DNA of 64,000 bases, from positions 62,001 through 126,000 of the forward strand of contig NZ_JAJEQG010000004.1 in assembly GCF_020687245.1 (NCBI RefSeq). The letters are read 5' to 3'. A program made the translations under genes and the position numbers. This stretch comes from Faecalibacterium longum CLA-AA-H243. GTDB lineage: Bacteria > Bacillota > Clostridia > Oscillospirales > Ruminococcaceae. Numbering within the stretch: position 1 is the first letter of the stretch; the number at the start of each line of letters is the position of its first letter. The notes under the pieces are model-generated. The model worked only from the letters and a program-made list of their open reading frames with translations. It did no database searches and was not told the origin of the DNA. Positions 17,226-24,931 of this stretch are shown here, piece by piece.

Positions 17226-18599
17226 TTACTTTGCGCAGACGGGATAAAACAGGGCCAGCGCCTTTTCCAGTGCCATGCCCCGGCTGGCCTTCACCAGCAG
17301 AGCGTCGCCCGGGGCCATCCGGGCCAGCAGAGCGTCTGCAGCCTGCTGGTAATCCTCGGCGTGGACGACGTCGGCGAGGCCCGCGTCCTTTGCAGCCTTT
17401 GCCGTCCGTGCGGCCTCGGGGCCGTAGGTGACAAGAGCGGTCAGCCCGGCCTCTGCGGCCTGACGGCCCAGCTCTTCATGAGCGGGCGCGCTCATCTCGC
17501 CCAGTTCCAGCATATCGCCCAGCAGAGCGAAACGGCGCTTGCAGGGGTACTCTTTGAACATCGCCAGCGCAGCCTTCATGCTGTCGGGGTTGGCGTTGTA
17601 GCAGTCCTCGATGACGTCCATGCTGCCTGCGTGGACGACCTTCTGGCGCATACCGGTCTGCTCGAAATCGGCCAGACCCGCGATGACGCCCTCGGGCGCG
17701 AGGCCCAGACGGGTGGCAGCGGCGTAAGCAGCCAGCGCGTTCGCCACATTGTGACGTCCCATCGCAGGAATCGTCACCTCATAGCTGCCTGCATTTTTAT
17801 CGCAGAGGGTGAAGGCCATGCCGTCGCCCTCCTGCCGGACATCGAGGGCGCAAACGTCGGCATTCTCGTCGCCGAGGCTGAACCACACGGGCCGGACATG
17901 GGTGGGCAGAGCGGCTTTGCGCAGGAAGGGGTCGTCGCCGTTGAGCACGAGGGGCGAACCCTCGGCAAGGCCGGCGCAGATTTCCAGCTTCGCCTTGCAG
18001 ATGTTCTCCTGACTGCCCAGATTGCCGATGTGGGACACGCCGATGCAGGTGATGATGCCCACATCGGGGCGGGCGCACTTTGCCAGACGCTCGATCTCAC
18101 CGGCGTGGCTCATGCCCATCTCGACGACAGCGTACTCCGTATCCCTGCCGATGCGGAACATGGTGCGGGGCAGGCCCAGCTCATTGTTCTGGTTGCCCTC
18201 GGTCTTGATGGTATTGCCAAAGCCCGCGATGGCGGCGTAGGTCATCTGCTTGGTGGTGGTCTTTCCCACACTGCCGGTGACGCCCACCACCTTCGGGTGG
18301 AACTGGCTGCGGTAGTTCGCGCCCATGACCATCATGGCGTGGTAGCTGTCGGGGCTGATAACAGCCTTTTCAGCCGGGACGCCCTCCACCGGGTGGTTGA
18401 GGACGACATAGGCCGCGCCCTCTTCCAGCGCCTTGGCCGCGAAATCGTGGCCGTCGAAGCGCTCACCGGGGAAAGCCACAAAGATGCAGCCGGGGCAGAC
18501 CTCGCGGCTGTCGGTGGTCACGAGGCCGATGGGCTGGCTGTCGGCGAAGCCCTCGGGGGCAAGGCCTTTCAAAAGCAGGTCTGCTGCGATTTTTTCCAT
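17226..18599 (-). CDS. murF: UDP-MurNAc-tripeptide : D-Ala-D-Ala ligase MurF
   Basis: This 457-residue Mur ligase completes the pentapeptide precursor. It has SREVCPGCIFVAFPGERFDGHDF at the N-terminus, ATP loop GVTGSVGKTTTKQM near residue 110, EMGMSHAGEI, and CYNANPDSMKAAL toward the C-terminus, which is characteristic of MurF. The open frame continues upstream to 18956, but the family start is the ATG at 18599, with AAGGAG 7 bases before it. The stop of the upstream PBP gene is 11 bases away, so the genes are tightly linked. Confidence 0.95.
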   Translation of the reverse strand: MEKIAADLLLKGLAPEGFADSQPIGLVTTDSREVCPGCIFVAFPGERFDGHDFAAKALEEGAAYVVLNHPVEGVPAEKAVISPDSYHAMMVMGANYRSQFHPKVVGVTGSVGKTTTKQMTYAAIAGFGNTIKTEGNQNNELGLPRTMFRIGRDTEYAVVEMGMSHAGEIERLAKCARPDVGIITCIGVSHIGNLGSQENICKAKLEICAGLAEGSPLVLNGDDPFLRKAALPTHVRPVWFSLGDENADVCALDVRQEGDGMAFTLCDKNAGSYEVTIPAMGRHNVANALAAYAAATRLGLAPEGVIAGLADFEQTGMRQKVVHAGSMDVIEDCYNANPDSMKAALAMFKEYPCKRRFALLGDMLELGEMSAPAHEELGRQAAEAGLTALVTYGPEAARTAKAAKDAGLADVVHAEDYQQAADALLARMAPGDALLVKASRGMALEKALALFYPVCAK

Positions 18600-18610
18600 A
18601 ATAAATCTCC

Positions 18611-21124
18611 TTATCCGCAAGTGATGGTGACGACGGTGCCTTTCTGGACGCTGGAGCCGGCGGCCTCGCTCTGGCTCTGCACGGTACCGGCGCTGTCGCC
18701 CGCCACCTGACAGTTCAGGCCGGCGGCGGTCAGCATCTGGCGGGCAAAGTCGGCACTCTTGCCGCTGACGTCCGGCACTTCCGTGTGGCTGCCGGAGTAG
18801 GTATCGGTGTAAAGATAGATGGTGGTGCCGCTGGCCACCGTTGCGCCTGCGTGGGGGTACTGGTAGGTGACGACGGCAGCGGTCTGGTCGCTCTCGCTCT
18901 CCACGAGCTGATGCTTGAGGCCCTTGGTATTCAGGGAGACCTGCGCATTGCTCCACTCCTTGCCCACGAGGTTCGGCACCTTGACGGTGTTCTGGCTGCG
19001 GTCGATGCCGTCGGTGGCAATGCCCAGATAGGGGGCTATCTCACTGATGATGTTGCCGACCACAGGCGCAGCCAGAATGGACGAATAGTCGGTGTGGGCG
19101 TTATTGGGGTCGTCCAGCATGACGTAGACCAGAATTTCGGGGTCGTTGGCAGGCAGGACGGCGGCAAAGGAGGCGACCTTCTTGTAGTCGCCGTCGGCGC
19201 GGCGCTCCATGTTCAGCTGCTCGGACGTACCGGACTTGCCGCCGATGCGGTAGCCCGCGACGTAGGCGTTGGAACCGCCGCCGGTGGTAGTGCCGTCGCC
19301 CACCTCATACTCCATGATCTGCCGGATGGTCTCGCTGGCGCTCTTGCTGATGACCTGACGGCGGACGTTCGCGCCGATCTCCTCGACGACGTTGCCGTTC
19401 TGGTCGGTTATCTTATCCACCACATGAGGGGTGACGAGGTAGCCGCCGTTGACGGCTGCCGAGACGGCGGTGCAGACCTGCAGCGGGGTCACAGCCATTG
19501 CCTGACCGAAGGAGGAAGACGAAAGCTCGACCTCGCCCAGCTGGCTCTTGGTGTAATACTTCATCATGCCCGTCTCGTTGGGCAGGTCCACGCCGGTGCG
19601 CTCGGTGAAGCCGAAAGCGTCGAAGTAGTCGTAGAAGGCGCTGGAACCCAGCCGCTGACCCAGCTGGATGAAGTAGATGTTGCAGCTGTTCCGGAGGGCC
19701 TCGGCGAGGTTCTGGACGCCGTGGGCCTTCTTACCGGCGCAGTGGTACGTCTCTTTTGCCACGCCGTAGGCACCGGAGCAGTTGAAGGTGGTGTAATAGG
19801 TGGCCTTGCCCGAGTCCACACCCATCGCGGCCGTGATGACCTTGAAGACGCTTCCGGGGTAGTACAGCTCGGTGATGGTCTTGTTCTTCCACTGGATGTC
19901 GCGGTAGGTTCCGGTGTAGTCAGGGTCTTCTTCCGGTATCTTCTTGCCTTGCTCGTCCCGGAGATAGTTGCCGTTGGCGTCTTTCTTGTAGATGGTGTAA
20001 ATCTCCGGTTCTGCGTTCACCTGCTCATTCAGATAGGCCAGGTTCTCGCTAAAATCCAGCGGAGCGTTGGGGTCGAAGTCAGGCTTCGAGGCCATAGCAA
20101 GGATGGCACCGGTCTTGACGTTCATGACGATGGCTGCGCCACGGTTCTCGACCGTGTTGGCGTAGATGGCCTCGTTGAGGTAGCGCTCCACGACCTCCTG
20201 CACATTGACGTCCAGCGACAGTACCAGATTGGAGCCGTCCTTGGCGGCGTAAGTGGTGGCGTTGGCGTCGGCGATGGCGTTGCCGTAGGCATTGCGGAGG
20301 GTGATGGTGCGGCCATTGACGCCCGCGAGGGTGTCATTGTAGGATTTTTCGAGGCCGTAGAAGCCCTCGCCGTCGCCGTTGCAGAAGCCCAGCACCGATG
20401 CGGCGAACGCGCCGTAGGGGTAATCGCGCTGGAAACTCTTGGACGAAGAGACGGAGATACGGCCCTTCTTGATGACGGTGCCGTCTTCCAGAGTCTTGGC
20501 TTTGGCGTGATCTTTATTATATTCGCTGATGTATTTCTCGATGGAGAGCTTGACGGCATTGTTCACCTTGGTGGCCAGCACCTGATAGGACGACCCGTTC
20601 TTGGACAGCGCGTCGTGGACGGTCTGGTACTGGGTCTGATATTCTGCCGAAGAGGTATCTACGCTGTCGAGACTCTCGCCGTCGCCGGAGAGCAGCCGCA
20701 GGGTGAGCTGGCGGCTCACATCGGCCAGCGTCGTCTCGTCCACGGTCTTGACAGCCTCACCCGTCTCCTCGACGGTCTGGCTGGTGAAGAGGGCCGTGCT
20801 GTAGCTGGGGTCGGCCCAGATGGTCCATACTACGCTGGTGGACGCCAGCGTGATGCCGGAGGCATCGTAGATCTCGCCGCGGGTGGCCTGGATGGTGCTG
20901 TCCAGCAGCTGCTGCTGGGCCGCATACTGGCGGAAGGTCGCGCCCTGTTTTATCTGGATGTTATACAGGCTGTGGGTGACGATGCCCGCAGCCGCCACTA
21001 CAAAAAATACCGCCGCGCCGAAGCTGAAATGCCGCAGCCGCGCACTGAGGCGCTCGTGCGGGTCGCTGCGGCGGAGGCGGTAGTAGATGTTCTTATGCTG
21101 GTCGTTGGAGGGCTTGTTTTGCAT
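18611..21124 (-). CDS. ftsI: Class B penicillin-binding protein with two PASTA domains
   Basis: This protein of about 837 residues is a septal transpeptidase. It has a basic cytoplasmic tail, one membrane helix (AAVFFVVAAAGIVTHSLY), a PBP dimerisation domain, and a transpeptidase domain with Ser425 (SVFK), Ser480-Cys-Asn and Lys630-Ser-Gly. Two PASTA repeats end the protein (KVPNLVGKEWSNAQV and TEVPDVSGKSADFARQ). The layout matches PBP2x, PBP2b-like and SpoVD. As the only PBP gene of the cluster it is the likely FtsI. ATG 21124 has AGGAG at 6 bases; the upstream in-frame start is less likely. Confidence 0.93.
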   Translation of the reverse strand: MQNKPSNDQHKNIYYRLRRSDPHERLSARLRHFSFGAAVFFVVAAAGIVTHSLYNIQIKQGATFRQYAAQQQLLDSTIQATRGEIYDASGITLASTSVVWTIWADPSYSTALFTSQTVEETGEAVKTVDETTLADVSRQLTLRLLSGDGESLDSVDTSSAEYQTQYQTVHDALSKNGSSYQVLATKVNNAVKLSIEKYISEYNKDHAKAKTLEDGTVIKKGRISVSSSKSFQRDYPYGAFAASVLGFCNGDGEGFYGLEKSYNDTLAGVNGRTITLRNAYGNAIADANATTYAAKDGSNLVLSLDVNVQEVVERYLNEAIYANTVENRGAAIVMNVKTGAILAMASKPDFDPNAPLDFSENLAYLNEQVNAEPEIYTIYKKDANGNYLRDEQGKKIPEEDPDYTGTYRDIQWKNKTITELYYPGSVFKVITAAMGVDSGKATYYTTFNCSGAYGVAKETYHCAGKKAHGVQNLAEALRNSCNIYFIQLGQRLGSSAFYDYFDAFGFTERTGVDLPNETGMMKYYTKSQLGEVELSSSSFGQAMAVTPLQVCTAVSAAVNGGYLVTPHVVDKITDQNGNVVEEIGANVRRQVISKSASETIRQIMEYEVGDGTTTGGGSNAYVAGYRIGGKSGTSEQLNMERRADGDYKKVASFAAVLPANDPEILVYVMLDDPNNAHTDYSSILAAPVVGNIISEIAPYLGIATDGIDRSQNTVKVPNLVGKEWSNAQVSLNTKGLKHQLVESESDQTAAVVTYQYPHAGATVASGTTIYLYTDTYSGSHTEVPDVSGKSADFARQMLTAAGLNCQVAGDSAGTVQSQSEAAGSSVQKGTVVTITCG

Positions 21125-21184
21125 GGTATTCTCCTGCAGAAACCAGAAAAGCGTGCGCTGCCGCACGCTTTTCTGTCTGTTTGC

Positions 21185-21676
21185 TTATTTTACGCTGCGG
21201 ACGGAAGCCAGAATGGTCATGGCACCGTCGTGCAGGAAATCCGTCCACTGGTGGACAGCCGACTCCCTGCGCACCAGTACGCTGTCGCTGTCGAGGCGGA
21301 TGTAGGTGAGCTGGCTCTGGTCCATCTTCATGAGGCCCAGCCGCCCGGCCACTTCTTCCACGCTGGTGATGTTGGTCTTGCTGTTGAGGACACTGTTATA
21401 GTAGGTGTACTGGCTCTGCTCGCTCACGAGTTCCGCTTTGGCCTTCTGGATCTGGTCGTTGACCTCCACCAGCTGGGCCTCGCTCCACAGCAGGCTTACC
21501 GCAAAGCCTGCCAGCAGCGCCATCGAGATCAGTTGAAGTGCGTGCTGCATGGCCGCCTGGAACGGGCTGAGACGGCGTTTGCCGCCTTTTTCCACCCGCA
21601 GTGCGACCTTGCGCTGAGTCTGAGGCGCTTTTCTGCGACGCACCTCAGACGACATATCATAAGCTGGCTGACCCAT
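21185..21676 (-). CDS. ftsL: FtsL-like division protein
   Basis: This 163-residue bitopic protein has a basic cytoplasmic N-terminus, a membrane helix around residues 48-65 (ALQLISMALLAGFAVSLLW), and an extracellular coiled coil (EAQLVEVNDQIQKAKAELVSEQ). A segment like septum formation initiators follows (VEEVAGRLGLMKMDQSQLTYIRL). FtsL recruits the septal synthase together with DivIC and FtsQ. Sequence conservation in this family is poor, so the call depends on topology and on its position between rsmH and the PBP gene. GAGGAGG precedes the ATG. Confidence 0.82.
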   Translation of the reverse strand: MGQPAYDMSSEVRRRKAPQTQRKVALRVEKGGKRRLSPFQAAMQHALQLISMALLAGFAVSLLWSEAQLVEVNDQIQKAKAELVSEQSQYTYYNSVLNSKTNITSVEEVAGRLGLMKMDQSQLTYIRLDSDSVLVRRESAVHQWTDFLHDGAMTILASVRSVK

Positions 21677-21718
21677 AGTTGATCTCCTCCTCTTACACTG
21701 AGCGGCGTCTTATCCGGC

Positions 21719-22687
21719 TCAGAGTTTCTCCAAAACGCGCAGATGAGCAGAACGGCTGCGCCGGTTCTCCTCCAGTTCCTGCTTGTCGGCCTCGATGGGC
21801 TTCCGGGTAATGAGCTTTGCCTTCGCCTTGCCGCCGCAGACGCAGACCGGGAACTCCGGCGGGCAGGTGCAGGCGGTGGACCAGCGGCGGAACTTGTTTT
21901 TCACCAGCCGGTCTTCCAGCGAATGGAAGGTGATCACACACAGCCTTCCGCCCGGGGCAAGGTGGTCGAAGATGGTATCCAGACCTTCCTCCAGAGCGTC
22001 CAGCTCGTGGTTGACCGCGATACGCAGCGCCTGAAACGTGCGCCGCGAAGGATTCTTGTTCTTGCGCCGCTCCGCAGGCGGCATGGCGCTGGCCACGATG
22101 TCGGCCAGCTGCAAAGTCGTCTCGATGGGGGCCGTCTCGCGGGCCTCCACGATGTGGCCGGCGATCTGCCACGCATAGGGCTCTTCGCCGTAGTCCCGCA
22201 GGATGCGGGAGATCTCTTCCCGGCTGGCGGTGTTCACGAGGTCTGCCGCCGTCTCGCCCTGCTGGCTCATCCGCATATCCAGCGGGGCGTCTGCCCGGTA
22301 CGAAAAGCCCCGGGCCGCGTCGTCCAGCTGATGGCTGGAAACGCCGAGGTCCAGCAGCGCACCGTTTATCTTCTCGATGCCGAGGCTCTCGAGGGCTTGT
22401 CCGGCGTAGCGGAAGTTTATCTGCACCACCGTGGCCGGGAGCCCGGCCAGCCGTGCCCTGGCGGTCTGCACCGCATCGGGGTCCTGGTCGAGGGAGACGA
22501 GCCGCCCGCCTTTTGCGCCGTCCAGCCGGAGGGCGATCTGGCGGGAGTGTCCCGCGCCGCCTGCCGTGCCGTCGAGATAAGTGCCTGCCGGGTCGATGTT
22601 CAGTCCATCGAGGCACTCGTTCAGAAGCACGGGGATATGCTCAAACGAGGCCGGGTCGAACTGTGCCAAATCTTCTGTCTGAGTCAT
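21719..22687 (-). CDS. rsmH: 16S rRNA (cytosine1402-N4)-methyltransferase RsmH
   Basis: This 322-residue SAM-dependent enzyme methylates C1402 in the ribosomal decoding centre. It begins with HIPVLLNECLDGL, then GTYLDGTAGGAGHSRQIA (SAM loop), GALLDLGVSSHQLDDAARGFSY, and a C-terminal CVITFHSLEDRLVKNKFR block, all diagnostic. It is the first gene of the division cluster. The mraZ gene that usually precedes it is absent. AAAGGAGG lies 10 bases before the ATG, and a good promoter lies about 110 bases upstream. Confidence 0.96.
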   Translation of the reverse strand: MTQTEDLAQFDPASFEHIPVLLNECLDGLNIDPAGTYLDGTAGGAGHSRQIALRLDGAKGGRLVSLDQDPDAVQTARARLAGLPATVVQINFRYAGQALESLGIEKINGALLDLGVSSHQLDDAARGFSYRADAPLDMRMSQQGETAADLVNTASREEISRILRDYGEEPYAWQIAGHIVEARETAPIETTLQLADIVASAMPPAERRKNKNPSRRTFQALRIAVNHELDALEEGLDTIFDHLAPGGRLCVITFHSLEDRLVKNKFRRWSTACTCPPEFPVCVCGGKAKAKLITRKPIEADKQELEENRRSRSAHLRVLEKL

Positions 22688-22797
22688 CGCGCCCAGCCTC
22701 CTTTCGTTTCGTGTTCCGAGCCGTCCGATACGCCGGACATCTCCCGGGGAGTTTGTCCCGTTTTTTGCTCTGTCATGATACCTGACGACTCTATTTT

Positions 22798-22826
22798 ATT
22801 TTAGCAAATCGAAACGCTGAATGCAA
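22798..22826 (-). promoter_or_regulatory. Promoter of the rsmH-murE division cluster
   Basis: On the minus strand, TTGCAT (22826-22821) and TAAAAT (22803-22798) are 17 bases apart. The leader to rsmH is about 105 bases and holds a small hairpin (GTCCG and CGGAC arms). Confidence 0.6.
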
Positions 22827-22861
22827 GTTTTTTCCTGCGCTTTTTTCCTACAAAATGTTAC

Positions 22862-22902
22862 AAAAAAAGCCCCTGCGAATCGTCATTTTTACTCGCAGGG
22901 GA
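22862..22902 (-). terminator. Terminator after the rsmD operon
   Basis: On the minus strand CCCCTGCGA and TCGCAGGGG enclose a 14-base loop, followed by CTTTTTTT. It ends transcription of the two genes at 22928-23961 before the division cluster begins. Confidence 0.85.
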
Positions 22903-22927
22903 CTGTATTCAGGTCAGGAGCGGCTCA

Positions 22928-23389
22928 TCACACGCCGCGGCGGGGGGTCTGGCGCAGGTTCGCGCGGACGTTTTTCACCTGGGCGGCGTTCTCAGACATC
23001 GTCTCCTCGGTGGTTTTCAGCATATTATCGCAGTAATCCGTGACCGTCTGGCGGACGGTGCGGGCCTCGGTCTGGGCAGCGGAGACGATCTCGGACGCAC
23101 GCTGCTGGGCGGCGCGGACGATCTCGGCCTCGCTCACGAGGATGCGGGCGCGCTCTTCTGCCTTCTTGACGATGGCCTGTGCCTGCGCGTTGGCCGACTC
23201 GATGAGCTGGGCGCGGTCGCCGACGATGGACTGGGCCTGACGCAGCTCCACGGGGAGGTTTGCGCGGATGTCATCGAGATAGTCCCGAATTTGTTCCACA
23301 TCCACGATGCGCTTGCCGCCCGAAAGGGGCATTCCGGTGCTCTCTTCCAGCAGGTCTTCGATGGTATCCAAAAGCTCGTTGACGTTCAT
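22928..23389 (-). CDS. DivIVA-like / V-ATPase-subunit-like coiled-coil protein
   Basis: This 153-residue protein begins with a DivIVA-like segment (MNVNELLDTIEDLLEES). It continues as a long heptad-rich helix full of Ala, Glu, Gln and Arg (ANAQAQAIVKKAEERARILV, ASEIVSAAQTEARTV), with no membrane segment. Similar proteins next to rsmD in Clostridia are called ATPase or V-type ATP synthase subunit H-like; the function is not known. The start overlaps the rsmD stop by one base (TGATG), so translation is coupled. I chose ATG 23389 over GTG 23392 because GGAG sits 7 bases upstream of it. Confidence 0.7.
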   Translation of the reverse strand: MNVNELLDTIEDLLEESTGMPLSGGKRIVDVEQIRDYLDDIRANLPVELRQAQSIVGDRAQLIESANAQAQAIVKKAEERARILVSEAEIVRAAQQRASEIVSAAQTEARTVRQTVTDYCDNMLKTTEETMSENAAQVKNVRANLRQTPRRGV

Positions 23390-23961
23390 CACGCTTCTCC
23401 TTCTTCCTCTGCGGCGTCTGCCATGGGTCTCACATATTTCCAGAGCAGGACTTTGCCGTACTTATACTGCTTCTTCAGCTGTAAACCGCCCACTTCGGCG
23501 GGGAGGACGAGTTTCGTCTCGCTCTCGCAGATGACGATGCCGCCGGGGGCGACGCACTTATCCACGATGGGGAGGATATTTTCCAGCGTGCCGTTGTGGA
23601 AGGGCGGGTCCAGCAGCACCAGATCGAACTGCTCCCGGCAGGCCGAGAGGAAGCGGGCCGCTTCGCCGATGTTGACGCGGCTGCGGTCGAAGACGCCGCA
23701 GTTCTTGCAGTTCTTCATGACGATGTTCACGGCCTCGCGGTTCTCGTCCAGGAACACGCACCGGGCAGCGCCCCGGCTCAGAGCCTCAATGCCCAGCTGG
23801 CCGCTGCCTGCGTACAGGTCCAGCACACGGGCTCCGGGCAGGTCGAACTGGACGATGCTGAACATCGCCTCCTTCACCTGATCGAGGGTGGGGCGGGTAA
23901 TATCCGTGCCGGGCAGCGCTTCCAGCCGTCTGCCGCGGGCTTCTCCTGCAATGACTCGCAT
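23389..23961 (-). CDS. rsmD: 16S rRNA (guanine966-N2)-methyltransferase RsmD
   Basis: This 190-residue SAM methyltransferase modifies G966 of 16S rRNA. It starts MRVIAGEARGRRLEALPG, followed by TRPTLDQVKEAMFSIV, the SAM strand VLDLYAGSGQLGIEALSRGA, and the catalytic LLDPPFHNG motif. All are typical of RsmD. It is first in a two-gene operon with the coiled-coil gene. The minus-strand promoter TTGACA (24033-24028), 17 bases, GATAAT (24010-24005) lies just upstream. Confidence 0.94.
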   Translation of the reverse strand: MRVIAGEARGRRLEALPGTDITRPTLDQVKEAMFSIVQFDLPGARVLDLYAGSGQLGIEALSRGAARCVFLDENREAVNIVMKNCKNCGVFDRSRVNIGEAARFLSACREQFDLVLLDPPFHNGTLENILPIVDKCVAPGGIVICESETKLVLPAEVGGLQLKKQYKYGKVLLWKYVRPMADAAEEEGEA

Positions 23962-24004
23962 GGTTTTGGCCTCCTTCGGGTCTTTCCTGTTATCGTAACT
24001 TCAT

Positions 24005-24033
24005 ATTATCGTCATACCGCCGGTCTTTGTCAA
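24005..24033 (-). promoter_or_regulatory. Promoter of rsmD
   Basis: On the minus strand a perfect TTGACA -35 box, a 17-base spacer and GATAAT. The flavin-reductase promoter lies 20 bases away on the other strand. Confidence 0.7.
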
Positions 24034-24051
24034 GGGCAGTGTCATGATTCG

Positions 24052-24080
24052 TTGCGTTACGGTCATGAATGTGCTAAAAT
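24052..24080 (+). promoter_or_regulatory. Promoter of the NAD(P)H-dependent oxidoreductase gene
   Basis: TTGCGT (24052-24057), a 17-base spacer and TAAAAT (24075-24080), followed by AAAGGAGAG and the ATG at 24129. Confidence 0.6.
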
Positions 24081-24128
24081 CATACCAGAACGCCGCTTTT
24101 TCGGGCGTACAAAAGGAGAGTATTTATC

Positions 24129-24749
24129 ATGAAAGTCCTGCTCATCAACGGCAGCCCCCACGAGAAGGGCTGCACCTATACCGCACTGAGCCTCATCGCC
24201 GGGGAGCTGAACGCCGCCGGCATCGAGACGGAGATCCTGAACGTCGGCACAAAGCCCGTGGGCGGCTGCATCGGCTGCGGCGGCTGTGCTGCCGGCAAGG
24301 GCTGCGTCTTCGGCGGCGTGGTCAACGAGGCCATCGAGAAAGCCAAGACTGCCGACGCCTTCGTCTTCGGCACGCCGGTGCATTACGCTTCCGCCTCCGG
24401 CAACATGACCAGCTTCATGGACCGTCTCGCCTACGCGGGCGGCAGGTATCTGGCCTACAAGCCCGCCGCCATCTGCTGCTCGGCCCGCCGCGCCGGCACC
24501 ACATCCACCCTCGATCAGCTGGTGAAATACCCCGAGTTCTTCCATATGCCGCTGGTGAGCGGCTCCTACTGGCCCATGGTCCACGGCTCGAACCCCGAGC
24601 AGGTGCTGCAGGACGCCGAAGGCTGCGCCGTCATGCAGGAGCTGGGCCGCAACATGGCCTGGCTGCTCCGGTGCATCGAGGCCGGCAAGGCCGCAGGCAT
24701 CCAGCACCCGGAGAACCCCCGTCGGCCGATGACAAATTTTATTCGTTAA
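24129..24749 (+). CDS. NADPH-dependent FMN reductase / flavodoxin-fold oxidoreductase
   Basis: This 206-residue flavodoxin-fold protein starts MKVLLINGSPHEKGCTYTAL, the FMN phosphate loop. The cysteine-rich motif GGCIGCGGCAAGKGCVF follows near residue 40-58, then FGTPVHYASASGNMTSFMDR, the flavin ring loop. The CxxCxxC motif is typical of iron-sulfur flavoproteins and related 'NAD(P)H-dependent oxidoreductase' proteins of anaerobes, which reduce quinones, nitro compounds or oxygen by-products. The physiological partner is unknown. It is a single gene with its own promoter and two terminator hairpins. Confidence 0.85.
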   Translation: MKVLLINGSPHEKGCTYTALSLIAGELNAAGIETEILNVGTKPVGGCIGCGGCAAGKGCVFGGVVNEAIEKAKTADAFVFGTPVHYASASGNMTSFMDRLAYAGGRYLAYKPAAICCSARRAGTTSTLDQLVKYPEFFHMPLVSGSYWPMVHGSNPEQVLQDAEGCAVMQELGRNMAWLLRCIEAGKAAGIQHPENPRRPMTNFIR

Positions 24750-24750
24750 A

Positions 24751-24780
24751 CCTCTCAGTCAAAGCCTGACGGAGAGGTTT
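24751..24780 (+). terminator. First terminator hairpin after the flavin reductase gene
   Basis: CCTCTC and GAGAGG with an inner GTCA/TGAC stem, then TTTT. The first bases after the stop (AAACCTCTCAGTC) resemble the start of the repeat-like element at 35264. Confidence 0.7.
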
Positions 24781-24787
24781 TCTCCAA

Positions 24788-24825
24788 GGGGCCGCGTTCC
24801 CGCCGGGAACGCGGCCCTTTCTTTC
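24788..24825 (+). terminator. Second terminator hairpin
   Basis: GGGCCGCGTTCCC and GGGAACGCGGCCC are perfect 13-base arms around a 3-base loop, followed by TTTCTTTC. Confidence 0.8.
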
Positions 24826-24931
24826 TGAAATTTTATTCAGAAACCGATAAAATCCGGCGCGGATTCTTTTTTCGTTCATAACTTTGTGGTAGCATAGGAA
24901 CTAAAGTATTTTGCCACGGAGAACATTTGCC

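Noticed and set aside
18600-18956. Upstream extension of the murF frame
   Set aside because: It overlaps the PASTA-PBP gene in another frame, and the family start with AAGGAG is at 18599.
18785-21682. 965-codon plus-strand frame across the PBP and ftsL genes
   Set aside because: It is the antisense of two well-supported minus-strand genes with intact motifs and has no ribosome site at its start.
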